The position numbers were made by a program, and so were the translations under genes. 53,735 nucleotides of DNA from Bacillota bacterium (GTDB lineage: Bacteria > Bacillota > Clostridia > Oscillospirales > Ethanoligenentaceae): contig JAEWAU010000066.1 of NCBI GenBank assembly GCA_023391535.1, positions 1 through 53,735 of the forward strand, read 5' to 3'. Under the pieces are notes generated by a model, which saw only the letters and a list, made by a program, of their open reading frames with translations, was not told the origin of the DNA and did not search any database. Position 1 is the first letter of the stretch; every line of letters starts with the position of its first letter. Positions 25,009 to 33,967 of this stretch are shown one piece after another.

Positions 25009-25638
25009 ATGCCGAGGTACGCCGCATCTTCCGCTTTTTTAAACCGAAGAAGGAAAAAATCCGGAAAGGGACTGAAGATATTTCTTGGGGTTGCGGCGGC
25101 GGTTGTCGTCGCGCTGGGCATTGTGTTTGCCCTGAACTATAAAACGGTTCTGCTGGCGCTGGGCGGCGGGAGCCTGAACATCCGCAGCGCACAGAACATC
25201 GGAAAATCGATGCTATCCTCCGACAAGTTCAGAAATGTGAGTGTAAAAACGAATTCCTCCGGGGAGACGGCCGTCACCGGCGTTTCGAAGGACGGGGCGA
25301 TCTCGTATTCCGTCACCCAGCAGAGCAACAGCCGGGAAACCGTTACCGCGCAGGTGGATTTAAAAAAGCTGGATACCCATGGAATCAGCAAAAGCGCGAT
25401 TCTGCACGGCAACGTGGCGGCAATTTCGAAAGCCAAAACGCAGATGGATGCGTATCTGGTTCCCCTTGTGGGGAAGGAGCAGGCAACCGGGATCGAGACT
25501 TACCTTGCAAATCAGGCGCTGCGGCAGAGCAGATCCGCCCCGAACCATATCCGCATCGTCCATACGTTCGGCGGCACAACGGTGGAGGTTACGGGCAACC
25601 TTTCCGCCAAAAGCGCCACCGTGAAAATCACGCGGTAA
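25009..25638 (+). CDS. Hypothetical membrane-anchored protein
   Basis: I do not recognise this 209-residue protein. It has a basic N-terminus (NRRRKKSGKGLK), one strong membrane segment (about 22-44, IFLGVAAAVVVALGIVFAL), and an outer domain of about 165 residues rich in Ser, Thr and Lys with alternating beta-strand pattern (VSVKTNSSGETAVTGV, TVEVTGNLSAKSATVKI). The layout predicts a bitopic protein with its C-terminus outside the cell. The start is supported by AGGAG (24994-24998) ten bases upstream. It is a single gene divergent from the crcB promoter region and convergent with the cyclophilin. Confidence 0.7.
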   Translation: MPRYAASSAFLNRRRKKSGKGLKIFLGVAAAVVVALGIVFALNYKTVLLALGGGSLNIRSAQNIGKSMLSSDKFRNVSVKTNSSGETAVTGVSKDGAISYSVTQQSNSRETVTAQVDLKKLDTHGISKSAILHGNVAAISKAKTQMDAYLVPLVGKEQATGIETYLANQALRQSRSAPNHIRIVHTFGGTTVEVTGNLSAKSATVKITR

Positions 25639-25669
25639 AACAGCGCCCCGGCCGATGGCCGGGGCGCTG
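25637..25669 (-). terminator. Terminator of the cyclophilin gene
   Basis: A perfect 13-base stem (25641-25653 with 25657-25669) runs into TTTT on the minus strand. It may also slow plus-strand polymerase after the hypothetical gene. Confidence 0.65.
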
Positions 25670-25716
25670 CCGTGCCTGTGCGCTTCAGCGGCGTTCCGGG
25701 AAAACCGGCCCGCACG

Positions 25717-26238
25717 TCACAGCTTTTCGGGCTCCTCGAAGGGGTAGTCGAACAGCTCCGCGGTTACGGTGGCGATTTTCTGCGGCTTAAGGGGCCTGTC
25801 CTGGAAGTCCACGTCCGTATCCGCGATCCGGTCCACCACATCCATGCCTTCGATTACGCGGCCGAAGGCGGCGTACTGGCCGTCCAGATGCGGCGCGTCC
25901 CGGTGCATGATGAAAAACTGGGAACTGGCGGAATCGGGATTCGCGGAGCGCGCCATCGAGAGAACTCCGCGGGAGTGCTTCAAACCGTTTTCCACGCCGT
26001 TTGCCGCAAATTCGCCGCGGATACGGTGGCCGGCCCCGCCCATGCCCGTGCCTTTCGGGCAGCCGCCCTGAATCATAAAGCCGCTGATGACCCGGTGGAA
26101 GATCAGGCCGTCGTAGAATTTCCGGTTTACCAGCGAGAGGAAGTTGTTCACCGTGTTTTTTGCGTCCGCGGGGAGCAGCTCGGCCCTGATCTGCCCGCCG
26201 TTTTCCATCGTAATCGTGATAATCGGGTTTTTACTCAT
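25717..26238 (-). CDS. Peptidyl-prolyl cis-trans isomerase, cyclophilin type
   Basis: A 173-residue cyclophilin that speeds proline isomerisation during folding. It has the family core FHRVISGFMIQGGCPKGTGMGG, with the catalytic arginine, then SMARSANPDSASSQFFI and LDGQYAAFGRVIEGMDVV. There is no signal peptide, so it should be cytoplasmic. The ATG at 26238 begins MSKNPIITITMENGG; the longer open frame upstream is non-coding and includes the promoter. It is transcribed alone. Confidence 0.93.
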   Translation of the reverse strand: MSKNPIITITMENGGQIRAELLPADAKNTVNNFLSLVNRKFYDGLIFHRVISGFMIQGGCPKGTGMGGAGHRIRGEFAANGVENGLKHSRGVLSMARSANPDSASSQFFIMHRDAPHLDGQYAAFGRVIEGMDVVDRIADTDVDFQDRPLKPQKIATVTAELFDYPFEEPEKL

Positions 26239-26278
26239 AAACACCGCTTCTTTCCTGCAGTTTGGGAGCGCTTGCTCT

Positions 26279-26307
26279 ATTATAGCCGCAAAGCGGAAAC
26301 GGCACAA
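26279..26307 (-). promoter_or_regulatory. Promoter of the cyclophilin gene
   Basis: On the minus strand TTGTGC (26307-26302), 17 bases, TATAAT (26284-26279). Perfect -10. Confidence 0.7.
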
Positions 26308-26378
26308 GGTTATCCCGCCGGTTGTTTCCGATCTCAGAAGAAGATTTGTATTATTTCCGCTCGCTGCGAAAATCCCGT

Positions 26379-26424
26379 AAAAGCCCGGGAGACGCCGAAG
26401 CCTTCCGCCTGCGGGCTTTTTCCG
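26379..26424 (+). terminator. Terminator-like hairpin with no gene upstream
   Basis: AAAAGCCCG (26379-26387) pairs with CGGGCTTTT (26412-26420), and TCC follows. It lies between two divergent promoters, so it has no evident transcript to end. It may mark a short untracked RNA, or be chance. Confidence 0.4.
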
Positions 26425-26441
26425 TTTGGCGCCTGCCCGGT

Positions 26442-26470
26442 TTGCCTCTTCGCTGTTTTCATGGTACACT
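26442..26470 (+). promoter_or_regulatory. Promoter of the aldo/keto reductase gene
   Basis: TTGCCT (26442-26447), 17 bases, TACACT (26465-26470). It predicts a leader of about 135 bases. Confidence 0.55.
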
Positions 26471-26612
26471 TTACGCGTGATCTTTTATTGCAAAAGACGG
26501 ATCGAATCCCGAAAAAACGGCGAAAAAATCCGCTTGAAAACCCAAAGCCAAGGCTTTGAACGGATTTGGCCGCCTTTTGAACCGGATGTCCGCAGGGAAG
26601 GATGTATTGCCG

Positions 26613-27647
26613 ATGGAAACCATGAGACTTGGCCGCACGAATATTCAGGCGTTTCGCAGCGGTTTCGGCGCGCTGCCCGTGCAGCGCGTGCCGATGGCCG
26701 ATGCCGTAAAGTTGCTGCGCGGCGCGTTCGCCGGCGGTTTCAACTTCTTCGATACCGCCCGCGCCTATACCGACAGCGAAGAAAAGCTGGGCGCGGCGTT
26801 TTCGGATGTTCGCCGGCAGATTTATATCGCCACGAAATCACCTTCGACGGACCGTGCCGGCGTTCTGCGCGATATCGACGTGAGCCTGGGCAAACTGAAA
26901 ACGGATTACGTCGATATCCTCCAGCTCCACAACCCTTCCGCGCTCCCAAACCCGCAGGACCCCGAAAGCAGCTATCAGGGCCTTCTCGAGGCCCGGTGGC
27001 AGGGCAAGACGCGCTTTATCGGCATCACCTGCCACCGCCTTGATAACGCCCTTGCTGCCGCGCGGAGCGGGTTATACGATACCGTGCAGTTTCCGCTTTC
27101 CAGCCTTTCCAGCGACGCGGATCTCGAGCTTCCCGCCGTGTGCCGGGAACACGATATCGGGCTGATCGGAATGAAGGGCCTTTCGGGCGGCCTGATTACC
27201 AACGCCGCCTCTACATTCGCTTTTCTGCGGCAATACGACAACGTTCTGCCGATTTGGGGCATACAGCGCGAGCGCGAGCTTCTCGAGTTCCTCGAATTTG
27301 AGAAGCACCCGCCGGTACTGGACGACGCGCTGCGCGCCGTCATCGAGCGCGACCGCCGGGAGCTCACCGGCGAATTTTGCAGAGGGTGCGGTTACTGCCT
27401 CCCTTGCCCGGCGGATATTGACATCCCCACCGCGGCGCGGATGTCCCTGCTATTGCGCCGCTCGCCCTATCAGCATTTCATTCAGGACGACTTTTCGCAG
27501 AAAATGCAGAGAATCGAGAACTGCATCCATTGCAACCACTGCAAAGAGCATTGTCCTTATCATCTGGATACCCCGAACCTGCTGCAAAAAATGCTTGCCG
27601 ATTACCGCTCCTTCCGCGAAGAATACCGGGCGGAAATCGTGCGGTAA
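26613..27647 (+). CDS. Aldo/keto reductase with C-terminal iron-sulfur motifs
   Basis: A 344-residue oxidoreductase. The barrel domain (about 1-260) has NFFDTARAYTDSEEKLG (catalytic Asp and Tyr), YIATKSPS (Lys) and ILQLHNPS. Two cysteine clusters follow: CRGCGYCLPCP (about 270-280) and CIHCNHCKEHCP (about 315-326), each the pattern of a [4Fe-4S] site. Such proteins are common in anaerobes and may pass electrons between ferredoxin-like centres and a carbonyl substrate; the substrate is unknown. ATG 26613 has GGGAAGGA ten bases upstream. Confidence 0.9.
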   Translation: METMRLGRTNIQAFRSGFGALPVQRVPMADAVKLLRGAFAGGFNFFDTARAYTDSEEKLGAAFSDVRRQIYIATKSPSTDRAGVLRDIDVSLGKLKTDYVDILQLHNPSALPNPQDPESSYQGLLEARWQGKTRFIGITCHRLDNALAAARSGLYDTVQFPLSSLSSDADLELPAVCREHDIGLIGMKGLSGGLITNAASTFAFLRQYDNVLPIWGIQRERELLEFLEFEKHPPVLDDALRAVIERDRRELTGEFCRGCGYCLPCPADIDIPTAARMSLLLRRSPYQHFIQDDFSQKMQRIENCIHCNHCKEHCPYHLDTPNLLQKMLADYRSFREEYRAEIVR

Positions 27648-27675
27648 AACGGAATCAGCCCGCGTGGTTCAACGC

Positions 27676-27713
27676 CGAAAACAGCCGCTCCGGTCCATTT
27701 CCGGGCGGCTGTT
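27676..27713 (-). terminator. Terminator of the MFS gene
   Basis: An imperfect stem (27680-27693 with 27701-27713, one bulged base) runs into TTTTC on the minus strand. It lies between convergent genes. Confidence 0.5.
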
Positions 27714-27763
27714 CGGGCATCCGCACTTTTTTTCGCGTTTTCGCCTTAATGCCGAAAGCGGGT

Positions 27764-28984
27764 TCACGCCTGCCTTGAACGAATCTCCGGCTCCGCCTTT
27801 CTGCTGAGCGCGGCAAACAGAAGAAAATCCGCCAGAATGACCGCTGCCGTAACCAGAAATGCCGCGGTAAACCCAAACTGCGCGGAGATGAACCCCAAAA
27901 CACACGAGCCTGACGCGATGCCGATGTCCATTGCGGCGTAGACCGTCGCATTTGACGCGCCCAACCGGCCTTTCGGAGCTGACTTTATAACGATGATATT
28001 TAAAGCCACGAAGCTGCATCCGCTTCCCAGGCCGTACAACACCGCGGCCGCGGCAATGGGAACCAGACTGTAGGAAAACGCCAGCGTAAAAAACGCCGCG
28101 AACTGAAGTATGAAGCCCGTGATAATCATCCGGCCGGCCCCGTATTTTCTCACCAGCCTTCCGGCGAAAAGCGAGATGAATACGGATGAGCAGGAGTACA
28201 ACAGATAAAACAGGCCGATATCGCCGATTTTTCGTACATTGCCGAATATGGGGATGAATGTGACGATCATGGACATGCTGAAAGTCATTAAAAATTGGTA
28301 TAGGGCAGGCTTTAGCACGTTTATCTCAAACAGATTTTTGATATTCAGAATCTTTACGCCGCCGGGCCGTGACCGAACGCCGGAACGTTCGGAATTTTCT
28401 CTTCGCTTTTCATAATTTAAAAAGAAAGCCAGCAGGACGCTCAAAACGATGAAGAAAAAAGTAAAGATAAAGGTTTTGGAGTAGCTGAATCGGCTCAGTA
28501 AAAAAAGCGCGGTCAGAGGTCCCAGACCCTGTGTGAGGCTCAAAGTGATTCCGTACAGGCTAACGCCTTCCTCCAGGCGGGCGGCCGGCGTAACATCGGC
28601 AACCACTGCCGGACCGGACGTGGTTACTGCCGAAAGTGCAATCCCGTGAACGGAGGCCAGAGCCAGGAGCAGAGGGATAGACGCGGCGAACGAATAGGAT
28701 AAAGAAGCGGCGGACAAAGCTGCCGTGCCGATCAGCAATACCAGCCGCCGGCTTCTGGTATCCATCAAGCTCCCCATTAAGGGGCGGACAACAAGCGCAG
28801 CCAGAGAAACCACGGACATAAAAAGGCCCGCGGCTGCTTCCGTCCCTCCGAGTTTTAAAGTAAACAGCGGAATCGAGGTGATCAGAATACATTCACCGAA
28901 AAAGAATATGATGGCCAGCAGACACAGCGTAATGTACTGCCGGTTAAACAGCTTATCCGATTGGAGAGGTTTCTTTCCGTTCAT
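27764..28984 (-). CDS. MFS transporter, probable drug efflux pump
   Basis: A 406-residue membrane protein with 12 predicted membrane segments and a central cytoplasmic loop (about residues 190-215, basic). The loop after helix 2 has the family pattern RPLMGSLMDTRSRR, the motif A of drug/proton antiporters. The ATG at 28984 has GGAAGG upstream. It is divergent from a MerR-type activator and has a promoter with the 19-base spacer that MerR proteins remodel, so it is probably induced by a toxic ligand. The substrate cannot be told. Confidence 0.88.
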   Translation of the reverse strand: MNGKKPLQSDKLFNRQYITLCLLAIIFFFGECILITSIPLFTLKLGGTEAAAGLFMSVVSLAALVVRPLMGSLMDTRSRRLVLLIGTAALSAASLSYSFAASIPLLLALASVHGIALSAVTTSGPAVVADVTPAARLEEGVSLYGITLSLTQGLGPLTALFLLSRFSYSKTFIFTFFFIVLSVLLAFFLNYEKRRENSERSGVRSRPGGVKILNIKNLFEINVLKPALYQFLMTFSMSMIVTFIPIFGNVRKIGDIGLFYLLYSCSSVFISLFAGRLVRKYGAGRMIITGFILQFAAFFTLAFSYSLVPIAAAAVLYGLGSGCSFVALNIIVIKSAPKGRLGASNATVYAAMDIGIASGSCVLGFISAQFGFTAAFLVTAAVILADFLLFAALSRKAEPEIRSRQA

Positions 28985-29024
28985 AGGTATCCTTCCGTTT
29001 GGGTATCGTTTCTTTACAAAGGCA

Positions 29025-29055
29025 AGTATAAACATTAAAGCAGCTTGAATGTCAA
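29025..29055 (-). promoter_or_regulatory. MerR-type promoter/operator of the MFS gene
   Basis: On the minus strand TTGACA (29055-29050), 19 bases, TATACT (29030-29025). Both hexamers are near perfect but the spacer is two bases too long, as in MerR-regulated promoters. The dyad ACATTCAA-N5-TTTAATGT (7 of 8 matches) lies mostly in the spacer. Confidence 0.8.
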
Positions 29056-29153
29056 GAAGCCAAACGGACAACACTTTTTTCAGAAAAATTGCCCGCTCCG
29101 GCCGGAACGGAGAGGGGTACCCGTCTATACCGGAGAAACCGGGGCGCTTTTGG

Positions 29154-29181
29154 TTGACAGCAACACGCGGGGCTCTATCAT
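29154..29181 (+). promoter_or_regulatory. Promoter of the merR-type gene
   Basis: TTGACA (29154-29159) with TATCAT 16 bases on (29176-29181). CATAAA at 19 bases (29179-29184) is an alternative -10. Confidence 0.6.
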
Positions 29182-29213
29182 AAACAATAAACAGGAGAGG
29201 AGGAGCACCGGCA

Positions 29214-29960
29214 ATGGCACAGGAATCCAATTATATCAACGCCATTTCGAAATTGTTTCATATTCCGAAATCGACTTTACGCTATTGGGATTCGGAAGGG
29301 CTGATCCATTTTGACCGGGATTGCTCCAATTATCGGAGATATTCGGTAAAATCGGTTATGGACATTTGCGATATCGCGTTTTACAGAGGAATGAACATTC
29401 CCATAACGGAACTGAAGCGCATACATGAGATGAGCGCGGACGAGCTGGAACAGGTTACGGACAAATCGAAAGAGAAGATGGAAGACCAGATCCTTGCGCT
29501 CAGGAAAGTATCGGATAAACTGGAAACCAGGCTCGAACGATTCCGCCAGTACAAACAGCTGCTCCAACGGCCTTACGTTATTGAAAAACCGGGTATTCAA
29601 AAAGTAATCGCAAATGACCCGATGAATCCCGAGCATGCCGCCAGATATATCGCCGACCCTTACAACGCGGTGGTTTTTTTCTCGGCGCGGGAAAACCACG
29701 GCTATACCTTCGGCCTTACCGCAAACGGCGATGATCGGGACGCGAATCTGATTTGGGAAGACGATAACCCGGATATAAAGTACGTGCACTGTCTTCTGAA
29801 AGTCTGCTATACCGAGCAGGACGGCAGCTGCTTTGACGAGCACAGAGAGTATTTCCGGGAGCATGGCTATTCGATGGGGGATGCAATCGGCAGGTATCTG
29901 TTTACAGCCGCCGATGATAAACTGTACGATTACCTGGAGGCATGGATTGGGATAGCGTAG
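29214..29960 (+). CDS. MerR-family transcriptional regulator
   Basis: A 248-residue regulator. The N-terminal winged helix (about 1-75) has FHIPKSTLRYWDSEGLI and NYRRYS, the MerR signature. A coiled-coil dimer helix (about 80-115) is followed by a C-terminal domain (about 120-248) with beta-strand and acidic segments, likely ligand binding; it has no cysteine pattern of metal sensors. AGAGGAGGAG lies before the ATG. The divergent pump gene and its 19-base-spacer promoter make it a likely multidrug-type sensor. Confidence 0.9.
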   Translation: MAQESNYINAISKLFHIPKSTLRYWDSEGLIHFDRDCSNYRRYSVKSVMDICDIAFYRGMNIPITELKRIHEMSADELEQVTDKSKEKMEDQILALRKVSDKLETRLERFRQYKQLLQRPYVIEKPGIQKVIANDPMNPEHAARYIADPYNAVVFFSARENHGYTFGLTANGDDRDANLIWEDDNPDIKYVHCLLKVCYTEQDGSCFDEHREYFREHGYSMGDAIGRYLFTAADDKLYDYLEAWIGIA

Positions 29961-29999
29961 AAGCGACGGAAAAAAACGGGCGCAAGGAAATGATAAAAC

Positions 30000-30063
30000 G
30001 CGTTCCCGCTTCATGACGGGAACGCAAAAACGGCCGCCCGGTTTCTTTCCGGGCGGCCGTTTT
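30000..30063 (+). terminator. Tandem hairpins ending merR transcription
   Basis: The first hairpin is GCGTTCCCG (30000-30008) with CGGGAACGC (30017-30025). The second is a perfect 15-base stem (30027-30041 with 30049-30063) ending in TTTT. Confidence 0.8.
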
Positions 30064-30189
30064 GTGCGCGGAAAGGGTATTGCCCTTTTCCCCGAACTCT
30101 TCCCGCAATCTGCGAACGGTTCGGCTTCGCAAGATTGCCGGTATGCCGGGCACACTATAGGCGGCATATTCAGCGGGAGGAGAATTATT

Positions 30190-30969
30190 ATGGTTTTATC
30201 GGGAAAACATGTGGTCGTAACCGGCGCTTCCTCCGGAATCGGGCAGGGGATCGCCGAAATCATGGCGCAAAAAGGCGCGGCCGTTGTAGCGGCCGCGCGC
30301 GGCAGCACGAAGGCCCAATTTACGGCGCCCAAAATCATTCCGGCCGCGGCGGATCTTCGCAGCCCCGAACACATCGACGGCCTGATCGATTTCGCGAGGC
30401 AGACGATGGGCTCCATCGACGTGTTCGTTGCGAACGCCGGCTTCGGCTATTATGGGAAAACGAATGCGGATTGGGCTTCCATGGAGGATATTTTCAAGCT
30501 CAATGTCCTTTCGCCGATCTATTCCCTCACTAAGCTGTGCGCGGAATTTGCGAAAAAACCGATTTATTTCGTCCTGATGGACTCGGGCGCGGGCAGGATG
30601 CCGCTGCCGGGGTATTCCCTCTATTGCGCGACAAAGTTTGCCCTGGATGGGTTTATACGGTCGTTTCGCTTCGAACTGCCGTCGAATGTCCGGCTTTCCG
30701 TCGTTTACCCGGCCGGCGTGGACACCGCGTTTTATGAAAAAGCGGCTCCCGATGCGCCTGCGCCGAGGCCCGTGCAGGCCCTGCAAAGAGCCGCCGAAAA
30801 CATCGTGAAGGGGATTGAGGAGGAAAAAGCGGAAATCTACCCTTCCGCCGCGTTCCCGGTGCTGATGCTGGCAAACCGTTTTTTCCCGTTTGTGGAAGCG
30901 GTCTATCACAGATACGAAAAGAAGAGGTTCGGCAACTGGCTGAGAACCCACGGGAACGGCCGGATTTGA
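30190..30969 (+). CDS. Short-chain dehydrogenase/reductase
   Basis: A 259-residue NAD(P)-dependent SDR. The cofactor motif is VTGASSGIGQGIAE (about 11-24), the structural motif is VANAGFGYYG, and the active site shows MDSGAG with serine and YCATK (YXXXK). The C-terminal membrane-proximal helix (LANRFFPFVEAVYHRYEKKRF) resembles lipid- or quinone-related SDRs, but the substrate is unknown. The ATG at 30190 follows GGGAGGAG (30174-30181). It ends five bases before the convergent permease gene, with no terminator between. Confidence 0.88.
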   Translation: MVLSGKHVVVTGASSGIGQGIAEIMAQKGAAVVAAARGSTKAQFTAPKIIPAAADLRSPEHIDGLIDFARQTMGSIDVFVANAGFGYYGKTNADWASMEDIFKLNVLSPIYSLTKLCAEFAKKPIYFVLMDSGAGRMPLPGYSLYCATKFALDGFIRSFRFELPSNVRLSVVYPAGVDTAFYEKAAPDAPAPRPVQALQRAAENIVKGIEEEKAEIYPSAAFPVLMLANRFFPFVEAVYHRYEKKRFGNWLRTHGNGRI

Positions 30970-30974
30970 GGCGC

Positions 30975-32984
30975 TCAGCTTTCCTCGAGGCTGCTGACGA
31001 TGCCGTAATAAACGCGTGAGGTAAACAGATAGACCATGGTGTAAAACAGTGCGAAAATCAGGAAACAGCAGGCCGTGACGGCGATCAGCAGGCGGAGATT
31101 CGTCAGGTTGAAAAGTGCGAGCAGCCGGGAGATCATCGGGAAGGCGAAAGCCATGTGGATGCCCGCCATAAGCAGCGGAAGGAAAAAGACGGTGAGCACC
31201 TGCGAATCGACGCTGCACCGGATTTCGTGCCGGGTCATGCCCACCTTCTGCATGATTTCGAAACGGCTCTGGTCTTCATACCCTTCCGTAATCTGCTTAT
31301 AGTACATGATGAGCACCGCGCCGAGGATAAAGACAAAGCCGAGCAGAGCGCTCAGAAAGAACAATCCGCCGAACAGCCCGTAGAAAGAGGAGCGGTTTTG
31401 GGCGGCGCTCTCGACGGTCAGCTTCGGGAACCCGCTGTTCGACGCGCGAAGCTTCGCAACGGAAGCGGAAATATCCTTCGCAATGGCGATCTGCGCCGGG
31501 TCTTTGCATGACAAGTCGAAGCCGTAATAATCGTGTGTCCCGGAGATCTCGTTGTTGTCGGTCTTCAGCAGCGCGCAGACCCGGTCGAAATCCGGAACGA
31601 AGACGTAGATCGACGGCGAAATCTGCATCGCGTCCACGTGGTTCCCCACGAATTTCGGAAGCAGCTTTTTGACCTTGCGGGTTTGCAGACCCTGCAGGGA
31701 AATGGTGCCGTTTTCATACCGCGATTTGGTGCAGTACAGCATCACTTCGTTTCCGCTCAGCGTTTCATCGGTTCCCATCAGCCGGTTATAATCCCCCAGC
31801 GGAACGATAAAAAGCTGTCGGATCTGCGTGACCTCCGACGGGCTGAGGCTGTTCCGGCTGAAAAACACCTGGCTGCCATTCAGATAGCCGGTTATGTCCA
31901 GATAGCGGTAGTGCAGAACATTTTCCGGCCGCGCCGCGTTTTTTTTCAAGGCGCTGTCGACTGCGCCGTCCACCGCCTTTGCGTACTGCGGATTGACCGA
32001 ATAGGTATCCACCACGATATTGCGCGGATACGAGCGGCGCAGGCTGCTTTCCGTGCCGGCATAGAGGCAGACCGTGAAGGAGACCATCACCAGCACCATT
32101 GTGGAAAGGATGCAGATGGAGGCAAGCCCCGCGCCGTTGCGCTTCATCCGGTATACCATAGAGGAAACCGATACGAAATGGTTCGTTTTGTAATAGTAGC
32201 GTTTGTTTTTCTGCAGCAGCCTGCAGACGGCCACGGAAGCCGCGATGAACAGCAGGTAGGTTGCCAGAATAACCAGAATCACCGCGAAAAAAAACCAGAG
32301 CAAAGCTGCCAGCGGCTGCTTCACGGAAAGGGCGATCGCGTATGCGCACGCGAGAATGAGAACGCCCAGAACCGCGAGCACCCAGTTCGACTTCGGCGGC
32401 TTTTCACCCACCGTGTCGCTGCGCAGAAGCTCGACCGGCTTTGCCAGATGAATCTGCCGCAGGGCATTGAGGAGAATAAGAAAGAAGATGGCGCCGAACA
32501 GAAGCAGCGTCGTAGCGATGGAGCCGATTCCGATGCGATAGTCGAACGAGATTTTGCCGCCCAGAATGTGCGCCATGAGCAGTTCGGCGGCTTTTGAAAG
32601 GAGGATGCCGCAGAAGATGCCGCCCGCAAGCGAAACGACCGCGATGAACAGGCTCTCCCACAGGAGAATCCGCGCGATGTTCCGCTTGCCCATGCCGAGA
32701 ATATTGTAAAGGCCGAATTCCTTCTTGCGTTTGCGCATGAGAAAGGAATTGGTGTAAAAGAGAAAGAGCAGGGAGAAAAAGCCGATGACGCCGCAGCCGA
32801 GCGACAGAATTGCCTGCATGGAATCGCCGCCGGGCATTTTCGTCACGCTTTTGCTCGAGGCAAGGAACGAAATGATGTAGAACATCATGACCATGCCAAT
32901 GCAGGTGAGCAGATACGGCAGGTAGATCCGGCGGTTTTTGGAGATCCCGGTGAGCGAGAGCCTGGGATAAAATCCAAGTTTCAT
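30975..32984 (-). CDS. BceAB-type ABC transporter permease
   Basis: A 669-residue FtsX-type permease of the BceB family. Four membrane helices precede residue 300 or so with several more up to ten in total, and a large extracellular domain (about 305-535, from AGTESSLRRSYPRN to VESAAQNRSS) lies between helices 7 and 8; this loop contacts peptide-lipid targets in the family. The start overlaps the ATPase stop by four bases. With the ATPase and the kinase downstream of it in the signal path, it forms a flux sensor and resistance pump against cell-wall-active peptides. Confidence 0.9.
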   Translation of the reverse strand: MKLGFYPRLSLTGISKNRRIYLPYLLTCIGMVMMFYIISFLASSKSVTKMPGGDSMQAILSLGCGVIGFFSLLFLFYTNSFLMRKRKKEFGLYNILGMGKRNIARILLWESLFIAVVSLAGGIFCGILLSKAAELLMAHILGGKISFDYRIGIGSIATTLLLFGAIFFLILLNALRQIHLAKPVELLRSDTVGEKPPKSNWVLAVLGVLILACAYAIALSVKQPLAALLWFFFAVILVILATYLLFIAASVAVCRLLQKNKRYYYKTNHFVSVSSMVYRMKRNGAGLASICILSTMVLVMVSFTVCLYAGTESSLRRSYPRNIVVDTYSVNPQYAKAVDGAVDSALKKNAARPENVLHYRYLDITGYLNGSQVFFSRNSLSPSEVTQIRQLFIVPLGDYNRLMGTDETLSGNEVMLYCTKSRYENGTISLQGLQTRKVKKLLPKFVGNHVDAMQISPSIYVFVPDFDRVCALLKTDNNEISGTHDYYGFDLSCKDPAQIAIAKDISASVAKLRASNSGFPKLTVESAAQNRSSFYGLFGGLFFLSALLGFVFILGAVLIMYYKQITEGYEDQSRFEIMQKVGMTRHEIRCSVDSQVLTVFFLPLLMAGIHMAFAFPMISRLLALFNLTNLRLLIAVTACCFLIFALFYTMVYLFTSRVYYGIVSSLEES

Positions 32985-33745
32985 GCCCGTTCACCGCCCG
33001 TCGCCAGCATGGTCAGCGTATCGGATATCTTCTGGTAGAGCACTTCGTTCGTGCAGTCGCCGCGGTAAATCTGGTGAAACACCTCGCCGTCCTTGATAAA
33101 GAGCACCCTTCCCGCGTGGCTCGCGGCTTTTACCGAGTGGGTGACCATCAGAATGGTCTGCCCGTCGCGGTTGATTTCGGAAAACAGGCGGAGCAGTTCG
33201 TCCGTGGATTTGGAATCCAGCGCGCCGGTGGGCTCGTCGGCGAGAATCAGCCTGGGGTTCGTGATGAGCGCCCGGGCCACCGCGGCACGTTGCTTCTGCC
33301 CGCCGGAAACTTCGTAGGGGTATTTCTGCAGCAGCTCCGTTATGCCGAGTTTCGCTGCGATGGGGGTGAGCCGCTCGTGCATCTCGCGGTATTGCTTCCC
33401 CGCCAGAACCAGGGGCAGAAAGATATTGTCCTGTAGGGAAAAGGTATCGAGCAGATTGAAATCCTGAAAGACGAAGCCCAGATTGTCCCTCCGGAACGCT
33501 GCGATTTCCGATTCCCGGAGCCTGCCGAGCTCGCGCCCTTCGAGCGCGACGGTGCCGCCGGTGGGTTTATCCAGCGCCGCCAGAATATTCAAAAGCGTCG
33601 TTTTGCCGGAACCGGATTCCCCCATGATGGCGACATACTCCCCCTTTTCCACGCAAAAGGAGACGTTCGTCAACGCCTGGACCTTATTGCCGCCAAACCG
33701 CGTGGTATAGACTTTTTTCAGGTTGCTCACTTCAAGAATGGACAC
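32981..33745 (-). CDS. BceAB-type ABC transporter ATP-binding protein
   Basis: A 254-residue ATPase. Walker A is GESGSGKTT (about 41), the Q-loop is VFQDFNLLD, the signature is VSGGQKQR (about 145) and Walker B is RLILADEPTGALD. It matches the MacB/BceA group by size and by the FGGNKVQAL start region. Overlapping stop and start with the permease show a two-gene operon. GGGAGG lies before the ATG. The 222 bases upstream hold the terminator of the two-component genes, so the pump genes may have their own promoter, but I could not place it firmly. Confidence 0.92.
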   Translation of the reverse strand: MSILEVSNLKKVYTTRFGGNKVQALTNVSFCVEKGEYVAIMGESGSGKTTLLNILAALDKPTGGTVALEGRELGRLRESEIAAFRRDNLGFVFQDFNLLDTFSLQDNIFLPLVLAGKQYREMHERLTPIAAKLGITELLQKYPYEVSGGQKQRAAVARALITNPRLILADEPTGALDSKSTDELLRLFSEINRDGQTILMVTHSVKAASHAGRVLFIKDGEVFHQIYRGDCTNEVLYQKISDTLTMLATGGERA

Positions 33746-33894
33746 TTATTTTTCCTCCCTACCGCATTTCCTCAAAAGATGGAGCCTTCGTTGGAACCTT
33801 TTCGGAGCGCTTCGCCCTTTTGCCGGAGGCGGGCAACGCAGCTTCTATCCGCCTTTTATGGAATTGCTTCTGTGATCTTACGGGTTTATTGTAG

Positions 33895-33939
33895 CAAAAC
33901 GGGGGAATGCTCTGCCATCGATTTGGCTTACATTCCCCC
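33895..33939 (-). terminator. Terminator between the kinase gene and the ABC genes
   Basis: CGGGGGAATG (33899-33908) pairs perfectly with CATTCCCCCG (33930-33939), and TTTT follows on the minus strand (33898-33895). It splits the regulator pair from the transporter pair. Confidence 0.7.
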
Positions 33940-33967
33940 GCGAAACCTTACAGATCGGTAAGGCGGC

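Noticed and set aside
25002..25009. Alternative ATG at 25002 for the hypothetical membrane protein
   Set aside because: It is out of frame and only three bases from the AGGAG site; the ATG at 25009 is correctly spaced.
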